Positions 12,485-24,584 of a stretch of DNA of 64,000 nucleotides are shown here, in pieces. The notes beneath the pieces are model-generated. The model made no database searches. It was given only the letters and a program-made list of their open reading frames with translations, and was not told the DNA's origin. The translations under genes were made by a program, and so were the position numbers. The stretch's first letter is position 1. Each line of letters begins with the position of its first letter. The DNA is from Paramecium sonneborni (taxonomy: Eukaryota; Ciliophora; Oligohymenophorea; Peniculida; Parameciidae), in the NCBI GenBank assembly GCA_905182985.1, contig CAJJDN010000009.1, forward strand, positions 505,109 through 569,108. The letters run 5' to 3'.

Positions 12485-13651
12485 ATGTATACTATCAATA
12501 ACCATTTGCATAGAAAAACATCATCTAATATTAAGAACTATGAAGTATAAAAATACAACTATCCTAAATAAAATCATAAATATTCAAACACTCAATTAAT
12601 GGAAAAATTTGCAGGTCTCTAAGTACTCAAGAAATTAGTTACAGGACCATCTAAATCCTTAAATCATAATAATTCTAAGACTCGAATACGTACAGAGGGA
12701 AATGAAAAGTAATTTAAGGTTTAAATGTCGAAATCACCTAAAAAAGATAAAGAAAAATCTGCTTCGCCTCCTCAAAGAAATTCTCACCCTTAAATTAGTG
12801 TTATATCAAATCTAATAAATTAAAATTTGAACCATACTGAATATAAAAGATTAACCAGGGAATAGAGAAATTAAAGTGTTGATTTTTAAGCACTATTATC
12901 ACAATAACAGTAAAGAAATGAAAATGGTAATTTAAAGAATAGCACCAAGAAGAAATTTAATTCTTATGGAAATTTAAATGAACAAGTTTATTTTTCATAG
13001 AGAAGTGGTTTATCTGAAGGTCCATCTGCTTTGCAACTTATTCAAAATACAATTGATTAAAAATTAATGGGTTTAAAAGGATCTTCATCAATGAAACAAT
13101 TTCCTACCCCTCCCATTATAAAATTATAACAATAATCATAAATAACTACAAAAGAATTCAAAGAAAAATTAAGTAATCTAAGCAGAGACTTAAGGTAAAA
13201 TAAAATTGAAATTGATGATGAATTACAAACGACGTAAAAGAAATAAAATTATATGTATGTAGCAAATAACGATAATAGGGAAAGAAAAAATTAATAAAGA
13301 GACAATTTATCTTAAAGGAGTAAATCTGTTGATTCTTAATCTTCAAAGTCGTTATTTGATAATTTAAAATATCAACATGAATGTGATAAGACTTAAAAAC
13401 TTAATTATTATCAAACATAAGTTGATGATGAGAATAAGGGTAATCAATTAACTTATATAAAATAAAAAAAACTAGAAAGCAAAATAGATTAATTAGTAGT
13501 TTAAGTTCAATTATTAAAAAAGAAATCGGAATAGTTAGAATTATAAAATAAATTTCTCTTTGAAAATCTAACTAAATTTTAATAAGAAACAGATTGCAAC
13601 ACTGATGTATCAAATATATGTGATAAATTTAGGAAAGAAATATTCTCATGA
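12485..13651 (+). CDS. Ser/Gln/Lys-rich protein with C-terminal coiled coil
   Basis: Single uninterrupted frame of about 388 codons ending KFRKEIFS before TGA 13649-13651. The N-terminal region has MEKFAGLQVLKKLVTGPSKS; the middle is low complexity with SPKK and SPP motifs; the end (LTYIKQKKLESKIDQLVVQV) predicts a heptad coiled coil. No family recognised. The stop overlaps the start of the next short frame as ATGA, so the true protein could continue if there is a frameshift or a missed splice. Confidence 0.75.
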
Positions 13652-13872
13652 ATAAATTAGATTAAATGATTGGGATGTAAAAACGGTAAGAGGAAAATCT
13701 TAATTTCTTTAAATAGATCTTTGATAAAGGATATGATTAATCTCGAAGAATAAAAACTGAGTAACATCAGCAATAAATAGAAGAAGAAAATTTGAAAATA
13801 AATCAGAAAACAGAATCTAAATAAAGACCTTTTGTTAAGTCAGCTTATTAAGGACTAGATTTTAATATCTGA
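13648..13872 (+). CDS. Short Gln/Glu-rich frame, possible C-terminal extension
   Basis: 74 codons beginning at an ATG that overlaps the previous stop (ATGA). It reads MNKLDQMIGMQKRQEENLNF and ends YQGLDFNI. Its composition matches the gene before it, so the simplest reading is that it is the true C-terminus of 12485-13651, separated by a consensus error or an unrecognised splice. A separate small gene is less likely. Its last ~30 nt overlap, antisense, the inferred 3' end of the dynamin gene. Confidence 0.35.
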
Positions 13873-14397
13873 AAAACTTATTTATAGTATAAACAATATA
13901 TTCGCAGTCCAGGATATTTTGATCATTTAAAATGATTAATATAAAATCATTTTTTCATAAAGCCAAACAAACTTTTTTTTTCTGGTGGTTAAGTTTAGGG
14001 TTATGGTTATTATTAAGCCTATAATTATAAAATTTAATAAATTACAGGAGGAGGTGCTAATTACTAAGCAACAGGTTAAGCATTTCCAGTTTATTTATTA
14101 TTATTTAATGGATAATTATTTTAAGTTTATTGTTTTTATTAAGCATTTTAAGGTTAATCTACTTTTTACTAAGGTTTTGTTGGAGATGGCTGTTATCTAT
14201 TTGAATCTGGTTATTAATTTATAGTTCTACTTACAATAGGATCATTAGGTCTTTAAGGGGGTTGTTCTTAATCCTTTGCTACATCAGTTCTTTAGATAGA
14301 TATTTAAGGATTATTTGTCTAATTTTTATTGGTTTAATTGTTATTAATTAATTATTATTATTGTTATTACTATTATTATTTCTATTATTATTATTAC

Positions 14398-14439
<42 letters not shown>

Positions 14440-16637
14440 TACTATTACTATTATTATTATTGTTATTATTAAATTGTTTGTTACTAAAATATATTTTATA
14501 ATTTATACTTATGGTTTGGTTTATTAAGTGACAACAGCACTCGGTTATTATTTTTATTTTTAGTTGTATTATTAATCTTCTTATTCTTCAGAAATAGATA
14601 AAATGTATTCTGAAAGACTAATTAATAATAAATATTAATATTTACTCAGGATCTCTTTTAATGATTTTTTAAGCATTTCTGAACGTTTCAATTTCTCTAT
14701 TGAGTTTTTTTCTCTCGTCAACAACATTTTAATCTTCAGTTATTACAGAGATGATGCTTTGATTTTGCATTAAGTTTGATTACAATTATCTTAACATTTA
14801 ATTCTAGAGTATGAAAGAATAAAATACTTAGCATCCTTTGACTAAAAAGTATCCAATAAGTTTTGGAATATTGTCTCTAGTTGCTCTAACAACTAATTTA
14901 AAATAATGTTCTATTTTAGTTCTCAATTCTAACACCATAGGATTTCCTTTTTATTGATCTGCCTTAGATTCTTTGCCAAATCTAATAAAAGGCTTGCCAC
15001 TTAGATAATTGAAATCATTAGTGAAGATGTAATTTTGTTCAGCATCAAGAACATCAGTAATGGAATCATGTGCATTCTTTTTACATTCAAGAATAACTTC
15101 CATAATTTATTCAGAAAGCATTTTCTAAACGGATGGCAATCTAATATAGAAGATAAAAATACTATTGTAATTAACTTTCTAAAATAGTGGTAGCATACTG
15201 TTCTAATATTTAAAATGCTTATTCCAGAGTTTCATAAGCAGGTGAATATAATTTTTTTAATTCTGGATTCAAAAGTGCATAAAATGCATCAACAGGTAAG
15301 AAACCTGGTATAGATTATGCTTAATATTTTTAAATGACTTAGAGAATGTCTTCATCTTTAAATTTTTTAAGAGCACAATAATCTAATTGACTATAATCAT
15401 CATATAAATCTTTAAAAAGTAATTTAATGGATGATCCAGCTGGTACTTATAATGATTTTTAATTAGCTCTTTGTTTTTCATATTATCCTGATATAGAATT
15501 TCTAAAGCGAACAGAGAATTCATGTATAAGTTACCAAATGAAATGCAATTTATCCTAGTATAAAGTTAGAGAATAACATTACAGAATCTTCAACAGGTAA
15601 TCCTGGTCCTAGAACATCAAGACGATTCTAGACTTTAGAAATTCTCTAATTGATTTCTTACATTAAAGTGGGTAAGAAACTTCTAATTCTTCGATAGAGA
15701 ATTCTAGTTAATTTACCTGTAAGGACTTAAGTGCCAAATATATCTCCAGGAATGGAAGAATAAACAGGATGATTAGCAAAGAAATTCTTCTCTCTTTAGA
15801 CAGCTTAAACAATTGGAATATTATCTTTAATTTCTTATTGTGATCTCAATTTAACTCCAACATATCCATATTTAAGAGGTACTTCTTCTCCTTTTAGCAT
15901 TTTGATAGCATTGGTTCCTTAATCCATAATATCAATTTTAGTTAAAACTCCAACAGTTCTAATACCATCAGGATCTAATTTCTTAGCCAATAATAATGCA
16001 TCTGATGTTGTCATATCAGCATTGGCTGCAACAACACATAAAATTATAGCTGAAGGATCTTCACAATATCTCTTAGCCATATTAGTTGTTATTTATTCAA
16101 TATCTTTTGGTTAATCCATTATAGGTATTCTTGTTATTCCAGGTAAGTCTATAATATTACATATATTCTTATATCTTTACCAACAAGAGTTAAATCTGGA
16201 CAATTTGGCCCTGTTACTGCTAATATTATTGGTTTGTCAATAATATTTTTACTTTTTCCACATACTTTATCTGTTAATTCTTCTATCGTCTTTCTTACTT
16301 CTTCAAAATTTGTAAATTTCTTTCCTTTCATTTCTTCTACAAATTCTGCTGTTGGTTATTCACATACATTTTTCGGTGAGTATGATAAACGCAATTCCAA
16401 TGGTCTTCTTGTGACAACTCCCTATCAATCATATTAACATTTTACAGATCCTCTTGGTAAAAAATCTATTCCCACAATATGTTCTAATAATGATGACTTT
16501 CCTGCTGATTGAATACCTAAAACAACTATTCTAGGCAACTTTATATAATCATTCAATCCAATATCACGTAATTAATCCACTAATGTTATTACTTTTCTCA
16601 AATTTCCCAGCAAACTTGACTATGATTCTTACGACAT
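13840..16637 (-). CDS. Dynamin-family GTPase with poly-Gln/Pro tail
   Basis: Large GTPase of the dynamin superfamily, which pinches or remodels membranes. Starting [17 protein letters not shown], it shows the G1 loop GIQSAGKSS, the G2 threonine region in [12 protein letters not shown]3 DLPGIT and G4 TKIDIMDQ. The middle domain ([20 protein letters not shown]) and the GTPase effector domain ([20 protein letters not shown]) follow. Introns: 16422-16445, 16149-16180, 15555-15582, 15141-15162, 14618-14645. After the effector domain come about 35 near-continuous glutamines, then a Pro/Gln-rich tail (QPPQRPN, QQPSPTKPQ, LAPPPV) placed like animal dynamin's proline-rich domain. There is no PH domain. 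The exact C-terminus is uncertain; the in-frame TGA is 13840-13842. Confidence 0.9.
14341..14480 (-). repeat. TTATTA-type trinucleotide tract (poly-Gln coding)
   Basis: An almost pure (TTA/CTA/TTG)n run on the plus strand, which reads as TAA/TAG/CAA glutamine codons in the minus-strand dynamin gene. It is both a microsatellite and part of the coding sequence, and is likely length-polymorphic. Confidence 0.85.
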
Positions 16638-17827
16638 AAATAATTAAATATATTTGTATAAAATTTTTAATTCCACATTATCAAAATAATTTTATTCCCC
16701 TTATTATTTGCTTCTTTATATTCAAATTCTAATAATTACCATTCTTACTATCTAATCACTCAACTATATTCCACAATAATTCTTCGAAATCCTTTCATTT
16801 TTATTTTACTCTATATAGATTTTTTATTTATAAATAATTAAATTTTTAAAGTTTTTATTTCCTCTATTTTATTCAATTTTTTCATCCTACACAACTAAAA
16901 GGAATAATTTCTAAAGGAAAAATAATTCTTTTTTTATTTTTAAAAATATTTCTATTATTTTTTAATCCCTAACCAATTTAAGATTATTATATCTCTAAGA
17001 CTAATGTTTTATAAGATGTTTTAATGGATTATTGTTATTATCTTATAGAAATATTCTAGTTTTATGTTTTTGTGGTTTTAGATATAACTTGTTGTAAAAA
17101 AAAAATCATTATATAAAATTATTTATACAAAATTTTAAATTTACAAAGAATCTTGAGTACATAGATCAAGTATATAGATTTATGAAATTAATTGTAAGAT
17201 TTTTGTATTAATTAGCTCAAAAATTAATATTAATTCTTAACGTTCAAGTAAATGTCAAATCGACTTATTTAGATTATTGTGAATAATATTATAATACTAA
17301 GTTAATTCCAAATAAGAAACAATTTAATTATATAGAGAATTAAATAAGTTGATTACTAAGGATAAAATGAAAATCTTGGATGGCGATTATGTTAGTAAGA
17401 TTTTATCAATCTTTTTTTCAGAAGAAAAATAAATTTATAAATCTTTTTTTCTATTCATAAATGTAGTTCAAAGTTGAAAATGAAGTAAAATTTTTAAGAT
17501 TTAATCATAATTGTAATTTTAATCAATTTATAGCAATATCACATTCCAACTAATGATTGGCTTTCTTTTAATTAAAGTAATTTTATTTTTTAAATTATCT
17601 ATAACCTATAAATTCTGCATTCTTAATCCTTATTAAAACTCATTAGGCAATAATAATTTAAAAGAAAAAAATTTCTTATTATTATATATAAAATATATAA
17701 TACTAATCTTATTAGTATTTATAAAATATATAATACTAATTATTTTATATATTTGATTATTTTTGTAACCTCCCTTTTCAAACATTTTTATCTTTTTCTT
17801 TCTCTTTTTTTTTCATTATTTATTAAA
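16638..17827. other. Intergenic AT-rich region
   Basis: About 1.2 kb between the divergent dynamin and VWA genes. I see no gene. There is a short tandem duplication (AAATATATAATACTAAT twice, 17686-17745) with a small TACTAAT/ATTAGTA palindrome between the copies, plus long homopolymer runs. An open plus-strand frame near 17253-17600 (MSNRLIQIIVNNIII) has noncoding-like composition. Confidence 0.5.
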
Positions 17828-19180
17828 ATGATTTAATAAAATAAGAATTACTTAAAGCTCACATCCCTAAACAATGATATTTAATAATAAAATTTACAGA
17901 GAATTCATGATGATGAAATTCCAGAAAAATACAGATCAACGTATAAATTTAATGATTTTATTGATATCAACTATGGATACTAAGATAATAATTAACTTCT
18001 TTTCGAAATAAAGAAAAATTTTCCAAAATAATCTGATTTTTAAATTGGGGTCGACTTAATTTATTTAATTGACATAAGTTAATCTTTAAATGATGAAACA
18101 TTAGAAAAAATCAAATCGGCTTTAAAATGCTTAGTCAATAGTTTAAGTGATCGAGATAGATTGTCCATAATTCTATATAATAACAAGGTCGATAAACTTT
18201 TTCCTTTAATTCCACTCAATTAAAAAAATAAATAGATTATTTTTGAAAAAATAGAATAGATTATTAATAAAAAAGGTAACTCAAATATTTTGAATGCTGC
18301 TTAAGTTGCTAATTAATGTTTGAAATTAAGATAATTTAAAAACGAAGTTACTTCTATTAATATTATTAGTTAAGATTAAAGTTTAGGTAAATATTGTTAT
18401 GAACTTGAATAACTATTTCAAAAAGAAAAATAATTTAAATTGAAAGCTTATCTTTTGCTTTAGTAAAATAAATTCTAGTCTTGTTAAATAAAAAAAAGAG
18501 GAAACGAAAAACTTGGGAAAATTTAAATTGTAAAGAATGTGGATTATTTGTCTTCATATTTATGTTTCGAAGTGACTAAACTTTAATAAACAGTTATAAG
18601 AGATTTATTAATTACAATAAAAACAAACAAAAATAATCCAATTAAAATATCTGAATGCGAAGGAGTTTAATTCCTTTACGTTAATCCTTATGAAATATAA
18701 ATCTCTAAGAAATTAGTATCAATTGGATATAATAAAACTCATCTTATATGTGTAGGTAATATTCCAAAGAATGAAACAGGTTAATTATGTGATGTTGAAG
18801 TATCTTATAAATATATAAATTCAAATCAAAAAAAAATTTATACTATACCAATTTATGCATAACCTTAGAAGAATGGTATAATAGATGAAAAAGTTATAGT
18901 TTAAAAATATAAACTAAAATCAAGAAGTTAAATGAACGAAGCCATATTATATTATGATCCATATAGAATATAAGATTGTACTGAGATTCTAAAGATATTT
19001 TAATCTGAAGTAGAAAGTCTGCCTGACTGTATAAAATAATAGTTAAACGGTGAAACTTAATAATTTGAGATTGCTCTACAAAAATATCTTTAAGATCCTT
19101 CTTAATAAATTGAAAATCCATTTAATAAAATTGACGATCTTTAAAAGAGTCGAAAGTACAAAATTTATGAAAACCTTTGA
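17828..19180 (+). CDS. VWA-domain protein
   Basis: Single-exon gene of about 450 codons. After an N-terminal segment, the frame reads GVDLIYLIDISQSLNDETLE, a von Willebrand A domain with a MIDAS-like DISQS motif (DxSxS). Downstream are features typical of VWA folds: SDRDRLSIILYNN, then a repeated helix-strand pattern. The C-terminal half (GYNKTHLICVGNIPKNETGQ and onward) resembles the beta-rich tail of ciliate VWA proteins but is not specific. No RING or kinase domain is present. It probably mediates metal-dependent protein contacts inside the cell; there is no signal peptide or membrane segment. The ligand is unknown. Confidence 0.8.
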
Positions 19181-19416
19181 TTTATTAAATATATTTTATT
19201 CTGATTTTTTATCTTAAAAATTAAATCTACAAAAGGACTTATAAAAATAATTAATACTAAAAGTATGAACAAATACATAGGGTTACTTTGAGTATTTGTT
19301 AATAAATACTTGTTAATTGTAATTATATAATAATAGGTTGTTGATAATTCTTGATAACTCAAATTTTAATTTACAAAATATACAGAAATAAATTTATCAT
19401 AATATATTATCAAACA

Positions 19417-20327
19417 ATGTCAGCTTCTAAATTGATGTACTCTTCTCCTGGACCTAAGAGTTAATCTGCTGTTTCATATGGTGGTGATAGAGATAGAGCA
19501 CTTTCTCCAAGCAGAGCAAAGATATCGTAATTAACAGAAAAGCTTTCTAATCTTTAGCATTCTATTAATGAAGACTAAGCAGTATATTATTATATATATA
19601 GTTTTTATATAGTTTAAGAAAGAAACATTTGAGTAGAAAGTCAAGATTTTAGAGGATAAAGTTACTAAACAATAATAGAGTGATGAATCTAAATTCAAGT
19701 TACTGAAGGAATAAATATCAAAAGTTGAAGAAGGAGCACAAAATGAAAAAATAATTAGAGAGGTAGATTTAAAATAAATAACCAATAGAGTGGTGATGAG
19801 AAATTAAGAACAAAAGACTTGAAAGGATTGGAAGGTTATTTGAACAAAGAATTATAAGTAGAGAAATTGAATAGAAAAGATTATGAATAAAAGATTATAA
19901 AAAATACTGATGATAGAGTTTATAGTTTAAGATTGGATTTGGCAAGGTAAAAAAAATATAGAGAAGAAACAGAAGAAAAGAATGCTTAAGAAATTGGAGA
20001 TAGAGTTTTATAATTATAAGAAGAAGTTGAAGAAGAAAGAAGATAGAGGTATAGTTATTTAAATTTACATAATTTAGAGAAGAATAAAATTAATAAACTA
20101 TCAAAAGATTGGGAGATTCAATATTAAAATTATAGGAAATCTTAACAACTGAGAAGAAATAAAGAGAAGTAGCTTAAGCATAGATGTTTAGAATGTTGGA
20201 TGAAATGAATTCTTATTTAAATGGTGAATTGAATGCTGAAAAAAATGAGAGAGAAGCTACTGAAGAAACTATCATTAATCTAATTGATTAAACATGCAAT
20301 AGAGTAGAGAATTCATTAAGAAAATGA
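19417..20327 (+). CDS. SF-assemblin / striated fibre protein
   Basis: About 270-residue coiled-coil protein. It has a Ser/Pro-rich non-helical head (SSPGPKSQSAVSYGGDRDRA, LSPSRAKI) and then an almost uninterrupted Glu/Gln/Lys/Leu rod ending NLIDQTCNRVENSLRK. A basic Ser/Pro head plus this rod and the C-terminal E[RQ]E[AT]TEETI-type segment is the layout of SF-assemblin, which builds striated rootlet fibres at basal bodies. Introns at 19582-19612 (31 nt), 19763-19788 (26 nt) and 20049-20077 (29 nt) keep the rod in frame. The assignment is good, though coiled coils can mimic each other. Confidence 0.8.
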
Positions 20328-20392
20328 ACTATATAATAAAAAAAAGAAAATATTTAATTTAAAAAAAAAAATATTAAAAAGGGTTTGTTTGA

Positions 20393-20878
20393 ATGGAAGA
20401 AGAAAACAACCAAAGAGACAGTTTCAACAATGAACTAATTAGTACAAGATCTCCAAAATCTAAAAAAATTAAAAAAATGGATTCTCTTTCACCCAAAAAA
20501 AATATTGGACATTGGACAAAGGAGGAACATGATAAATATCTTAAATTCTTGGAGGATAATACTTCTATGAAAAAAAATAATAAAATCTTTAGACCTATGT
20601 CAGAAATAATTGGAACTCGTTCTCCAAGTTAATGTAGGTACTTAATAAAAATAATAATTAGATCTCATCATCAAAAATTTAATCCATAATCACCTTTTAT
20701 TTAGAGAAAATCAAGCAAAATAATTAGTATTCCTAATTAAGGAACACCAGCTACAATTTAATATGAAGAAACTAATTAGAACTTAGAGGATGACATGTAA
20801 AATAGTAATAGAATCAAACTCATGTTTTTTGAGGAAGACGATATTGTTCAACCAACTTTTAATTTAGATGATTTATGA
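20393..20878 (+). CDS. SHAQKYF-type single-Myb protein
   Basis: About 153 residues. After a basic Ser/Pro head comes a Myb/SANT repeat: GHWTKEEHDKYLKFLEDN, then MSEIIGTRSPSQCRSHHQKF. The last segment corresponds to the SHAQKYF signature of single-repeat Myb DNA-binding proteins (here CRSHHQKF), formed across the 24-nt intron 20638-20661. An acidic tail (FFEEDDIVQPTFNLDDL) could act in transcription. It is likely a small nuclear DNA-binding protein; targets are unknown. Confidence 0.8.
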
Positions 20879-21339
20879 TAATTTATAAATTATAAGCTAT
20901 TTTTAAATAAAAAATAGTGCATACTAATTATCTAAATTAATCTCAGACATTTTTGATTTAATCACAGATGAATTATCACTTTAGATTTAATTCAACTTAA
21001 AGATTCAAAAAATATTAAAACAAAAAGCTAACATATTTTATCTAATCCCTACATTCATTTAGCATTAGATTATTAAGTAAAAATTGTGAATATAAAAATC
21101 ATAATAATAAAATTGATAAATATTGCGGGTAAATATAAAATATATTTTGTGAGGTATTAATATGTTTGGAAAATAGATTTATGTCTTAGATAAATTAAGT
21201 TATTAAATTACTAAATAATAATTGTCACTATTATCTAGAAAGCGATTTTACTTGTAGAGCTTATATCAGATCAAGAGTACCTTTATATTACTTTGTTGGA
21301 ATATTATAAATGGTAGGTAACTATGCACTTAATGGTTCA
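20879..21339. other. Intergenic region
   Basis: Between the convergent Myb and carboxypeptidase genes. AT-rich, no supported gene. A 66-codon plus-strand frame at about 21163-21363 runs into the carboxypeptidase 3' end and was not accepted. Confidence 0.5.
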
Positions 21340-23119
21340 TCAATAATTTGACTCTGAAATGAATTCATTCGAGAACTAAAATTAAATAAAATAGTTTTAC
21401 ACTTTTCTTTTCATTTGATAAGAAGGTATTTTCTTAAAACTATAAGTTTATTCATTCTTAAAGAAAAGAGTAGGTTATTGAATAGGAGTTTCTGATTATT
21501 ATTTAGGTTTACTTTTAACCATTAAAGGAGTAGAATCTCTTCTTGAAGTAACTTTTAATCTTGGATTTCTAGTTACTATAATATCCTATTCTGCATCAGA
21601 ATCAGATCCAGACTCTTTATCATCAATTCCATCTTTTTTAATTAATTTAATAGCTTAATTAATTTCTTAAGCATCATACAAATGAGGATCAGATTAATAT
21701 TCATTGTATTGAAAAAGAGCATTCAAAATATTTTGAGCTAATAGATTAAACTCTTCTTTTTCGAAAGGTTTTTTTTATCCTCCATATAAAGAGGTTTCAA
21801 TAGTCATTGAATTTGCAATTTAAAACTTTTTCCACATAGCAACTCTAGCAGTACTCACTCTATCTGGTGTAATACTAAATGAGCAATTCTAATTTTTAAT
21901 TAAAATTAATTACATTATAACTAAAAAGATCACTTCCTTATTGTAATAATCTACTAAATTATTTAACTCTCATATAATCTGAAATATGTTTAATTTGAGT
22001 AGCACAACCATATAAAAATTAATTTAATTTTTTAGAATGTCCATGTAAATCAATAAGAAATGCTACTTTATACTTTTTGATATGTTTGACTACATTATAA
22101 ATTTCTGGCTCAGTAGTTTAATTAGGCATATCCCATTTTCTATGGATAAAGATTATTATGGGTTTTACCTATTTAAATCTACTCCATTAAAATTACACCT
22201 AGAATTTCCTAGGAATACACCATCTGGATTTAACATAGGAAATACTACACATCTATATTTATTTTAAACTTGATGACCAGAATCTAACAATTTAATTATC
22301 TCTTCACAAATATGTGAACCAACTGACTCACTTGGATGTTATCGTGCTAATATAATCACTACTTCAGATGCTAAAAATTAAAATATAAAAATATACTTTA
22401 CTTTTATGTTTAGTTTTTAGTTTAAATATTGGTAATCCTAAAGGAGTACTACATAATACTTTATGTTTTAGGCTTGAATGATAAACTAAATGATATAAGT
22501 TACTAACTGTGTATGGCATAGTCAATGCAAAGTAAACTATGTTTTTATTTTAGGTAAAATTATAGTTAAATTGTAAAGTATGTAATGGAAAATTCTACTA
22601 CAAGTTTGCAATAGAAGAATCTTAAGAATGGTAAAAGGGATGATTGATATTAGTTCTATAATAATACAATTCTTTAGTAGTTTCACAATTCCATTTATTA
22701 TTATCGTATACTCGAATATGGTTGTATTCTTTCAATAAAGATTTACCTCTACGGTTATTTAGAATGCGAAATGTTAATTATTAAGGTTATTTTACTAATA
22801 TACCAAAATAAAACCATTATGTACATCCATTCGTATTAGTGTCTCCATTTAGCAATATATTCAATTCATTACCTTCTTATTACACAGCCATTATGTTTGA
22901 ATTTTCAAAAGATCCATAAACTATAATTTCTGATGATTCATAGAACGGTTAGGGTTCATGTTTGAAATTGCGTTGTCTATATTATTCAATTAATTCCTTC
23001 TTGCTATCATTATTTATTGTTGGTTATTTGAGTTTCTTTTCAAACAATTATGTAAAATCTAAATATTGATTACCAAGATCTTTATTTGTTTTCAGCAATT
23101 TTTTCATTTATGCATTCAT
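21340..23119 (-). CDS. Cytosolic carboxypeptidase (CCP/AGBL, M14D)
   Basis: Metallocarboxypeptidase of the CCP subfamily, enzymes that trim glutamates from tubulin tails and other proteins. The protein starts MNAQMKKLLKTNKDLG. The N-domain ends with FALTMPYTVSNLYHLV. The catalytic motifs are in order: RQHPSE (zinc ligands His and Glu), LNPDGV followed by GNSRCNFNGVDLNRKWD, then DLHGHS (third zinc ligand), and near the end ARVAMWKKF, NSMTIETSLYG with the catalytic Glu in the usual ET pair. Introns at 22371-22401, 22140-22168 and 21889-21913 are needed for these motifs. A Ser/Asp-rich tail follows. Family assignment is firm; whether it removes branch-point or chain glutamates cannot be told. 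Confidence 0.92.
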
Positions 23120-23470
23120 AATAATATTAACTAAATACTTTAAATATATAATTTATCAAAATTCAATTGCATTTTATCATCAAAATTTCTTTCTAATTTA
23201 TTTATATCCATATGATCCTCATATTTCATATATCCATAGATGAGTATTAAGGATTAATATTTGTTCCAATATCATGTTATTATAAGAATATACATATCTA
23301 ATTTGTTATTCTTTTACATAGTGTTTTCTATATATTAAATCTTCATCATATATAAATATTGATATATATACACAGTTAATCGGAATCTAAATTTTGTGTT
23401 TCAAAAATTATCATATATTATATTAATAATAAAATTATTTTTTTTATTGTTTATTTATTTTTTAATAAAT

Positions 23471-24406
23471 TCATGCATTCTATTCAGAATTAATCAATTT
23501 TTTTGTTTCTTCTTAATATTTTTAAGCTTATTCTTCTGCTCTTCTTGCTAAATTATCACCTTTAGATTTCATATGAAATAGAGCTAAAGGACAGAACCAT
23601 AATAAATCTGCATCAATTTATGCTGCTCCCAAAAATAATGTATTTTTTCCTTCTCTTAAATATTCTAAACTTTCATCAAATCTCTCAACTTCAAGCAAAA
23701 GGTATAAGAAATATAGAACTCCAACAATTGGTTACCAAATCATAGGCCAAAATCCTGCTGAAGTAAGAATTGCCTAACTGTCATATAATTATAAATACCA
23801 AAAAGAAACCCAAAAATATTCCAAGTCCAGCTAATTAGAAAAAGTTTCCTTTAATTGAAAAATCTATATCTTTCAATCCAGCATCTCTATTTCTAACCAA
23901 TGCCAATACATATAAATAACCAAATACACATAGAAAATAAAATACTTCAAATTTATGTAATGGATAATTAACTCCATAAAATACCATAAATGAAAACTTT
24001 CCAATAAAGTGAATACTAAAAAACATGAAGTTCCATGGTTTCTATATTTATAGTTATTAAATATATTTACTTTTTTAAAAAATGGACTGCCAAACTATAA
24101 AAATGCCAAAAAAATAGCGTAAATTATGAAATTTAAAAGGTTAAACATTGGTATTAAACTGATCAACCATCGAACTGGACCTATAGAATTTATAAGAGCT
24201 GTGCATCCTGAAGCAAGTGCACAAATCATAATCTAAACAATTATCGCATTGTTTATTGGTGAACCTGTTATTTTGTAATATTTTTCAATTTCTTCTATTC
24301 CTTTCTCTCCTGCTTCTTCTATTTCATTTAATTTTCCTTCCAATTTTACCTTTGCATCATCTTTTAGAGTTTCTTCTGGTGGGATATCTTATTCACGACT
24401 TTCCAT
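23471..24406 (-). CDS. Multi-pass membrane protein, unknown
   Basis: About 295 residues. An acidic N-terminus (MESREQDIPPEETLKDDAK) precedes several hydrophobic segments: INNAIIVQIMICALASGCTA, NLLNFIIYAIFLAFLQFG, FMFFSIHFIGKFSFMVFYG, FYFLCVFGYLYVLALV, GLGIFLGFFLAILTSAGFW and IVGVLYFLYLLL. A soluble, charged C-terminus follows (ALFHMKSKGDNLARRAEEQA). Introns at 24042-24070 (29 nt) and 23774-23798 (25 nt). Predicted five or six membrane spans. I do not recognise the family. Confidence 0.8.
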
Positions 24407-24584
24407 TTTTGTTATTATTATTATTTGAGTATAAAAACGAATACAGAATAGAATTAAGCATCATTTAATTTAAAATAGTTATGTAAGTTTATAAATAGAA
24501 ACTAATAATAATTAAGTTAGACTTATTCATATTACATCAAATTATTGAGGTTTTTATTTAAATATTTTTAAAAAATACATATTT

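Noticed and set aside
13985..14224. Plus-strand frame [12 protein letters not shown] and a Gly/Tyr/Gln-rich plus frame nearby
   Set aside because: The minus strand here encodes the Pro/Gln tail continuous with the dynamin effector domain and poly-Gln tract.
21163..21363. Plus-strand 66-codon frame MFGKQIYVLDKLSYQ
   Set aside because: Frames of this length are expected by chance when only TGA stops, and it overlaps the carboxypeptidase 3' end.
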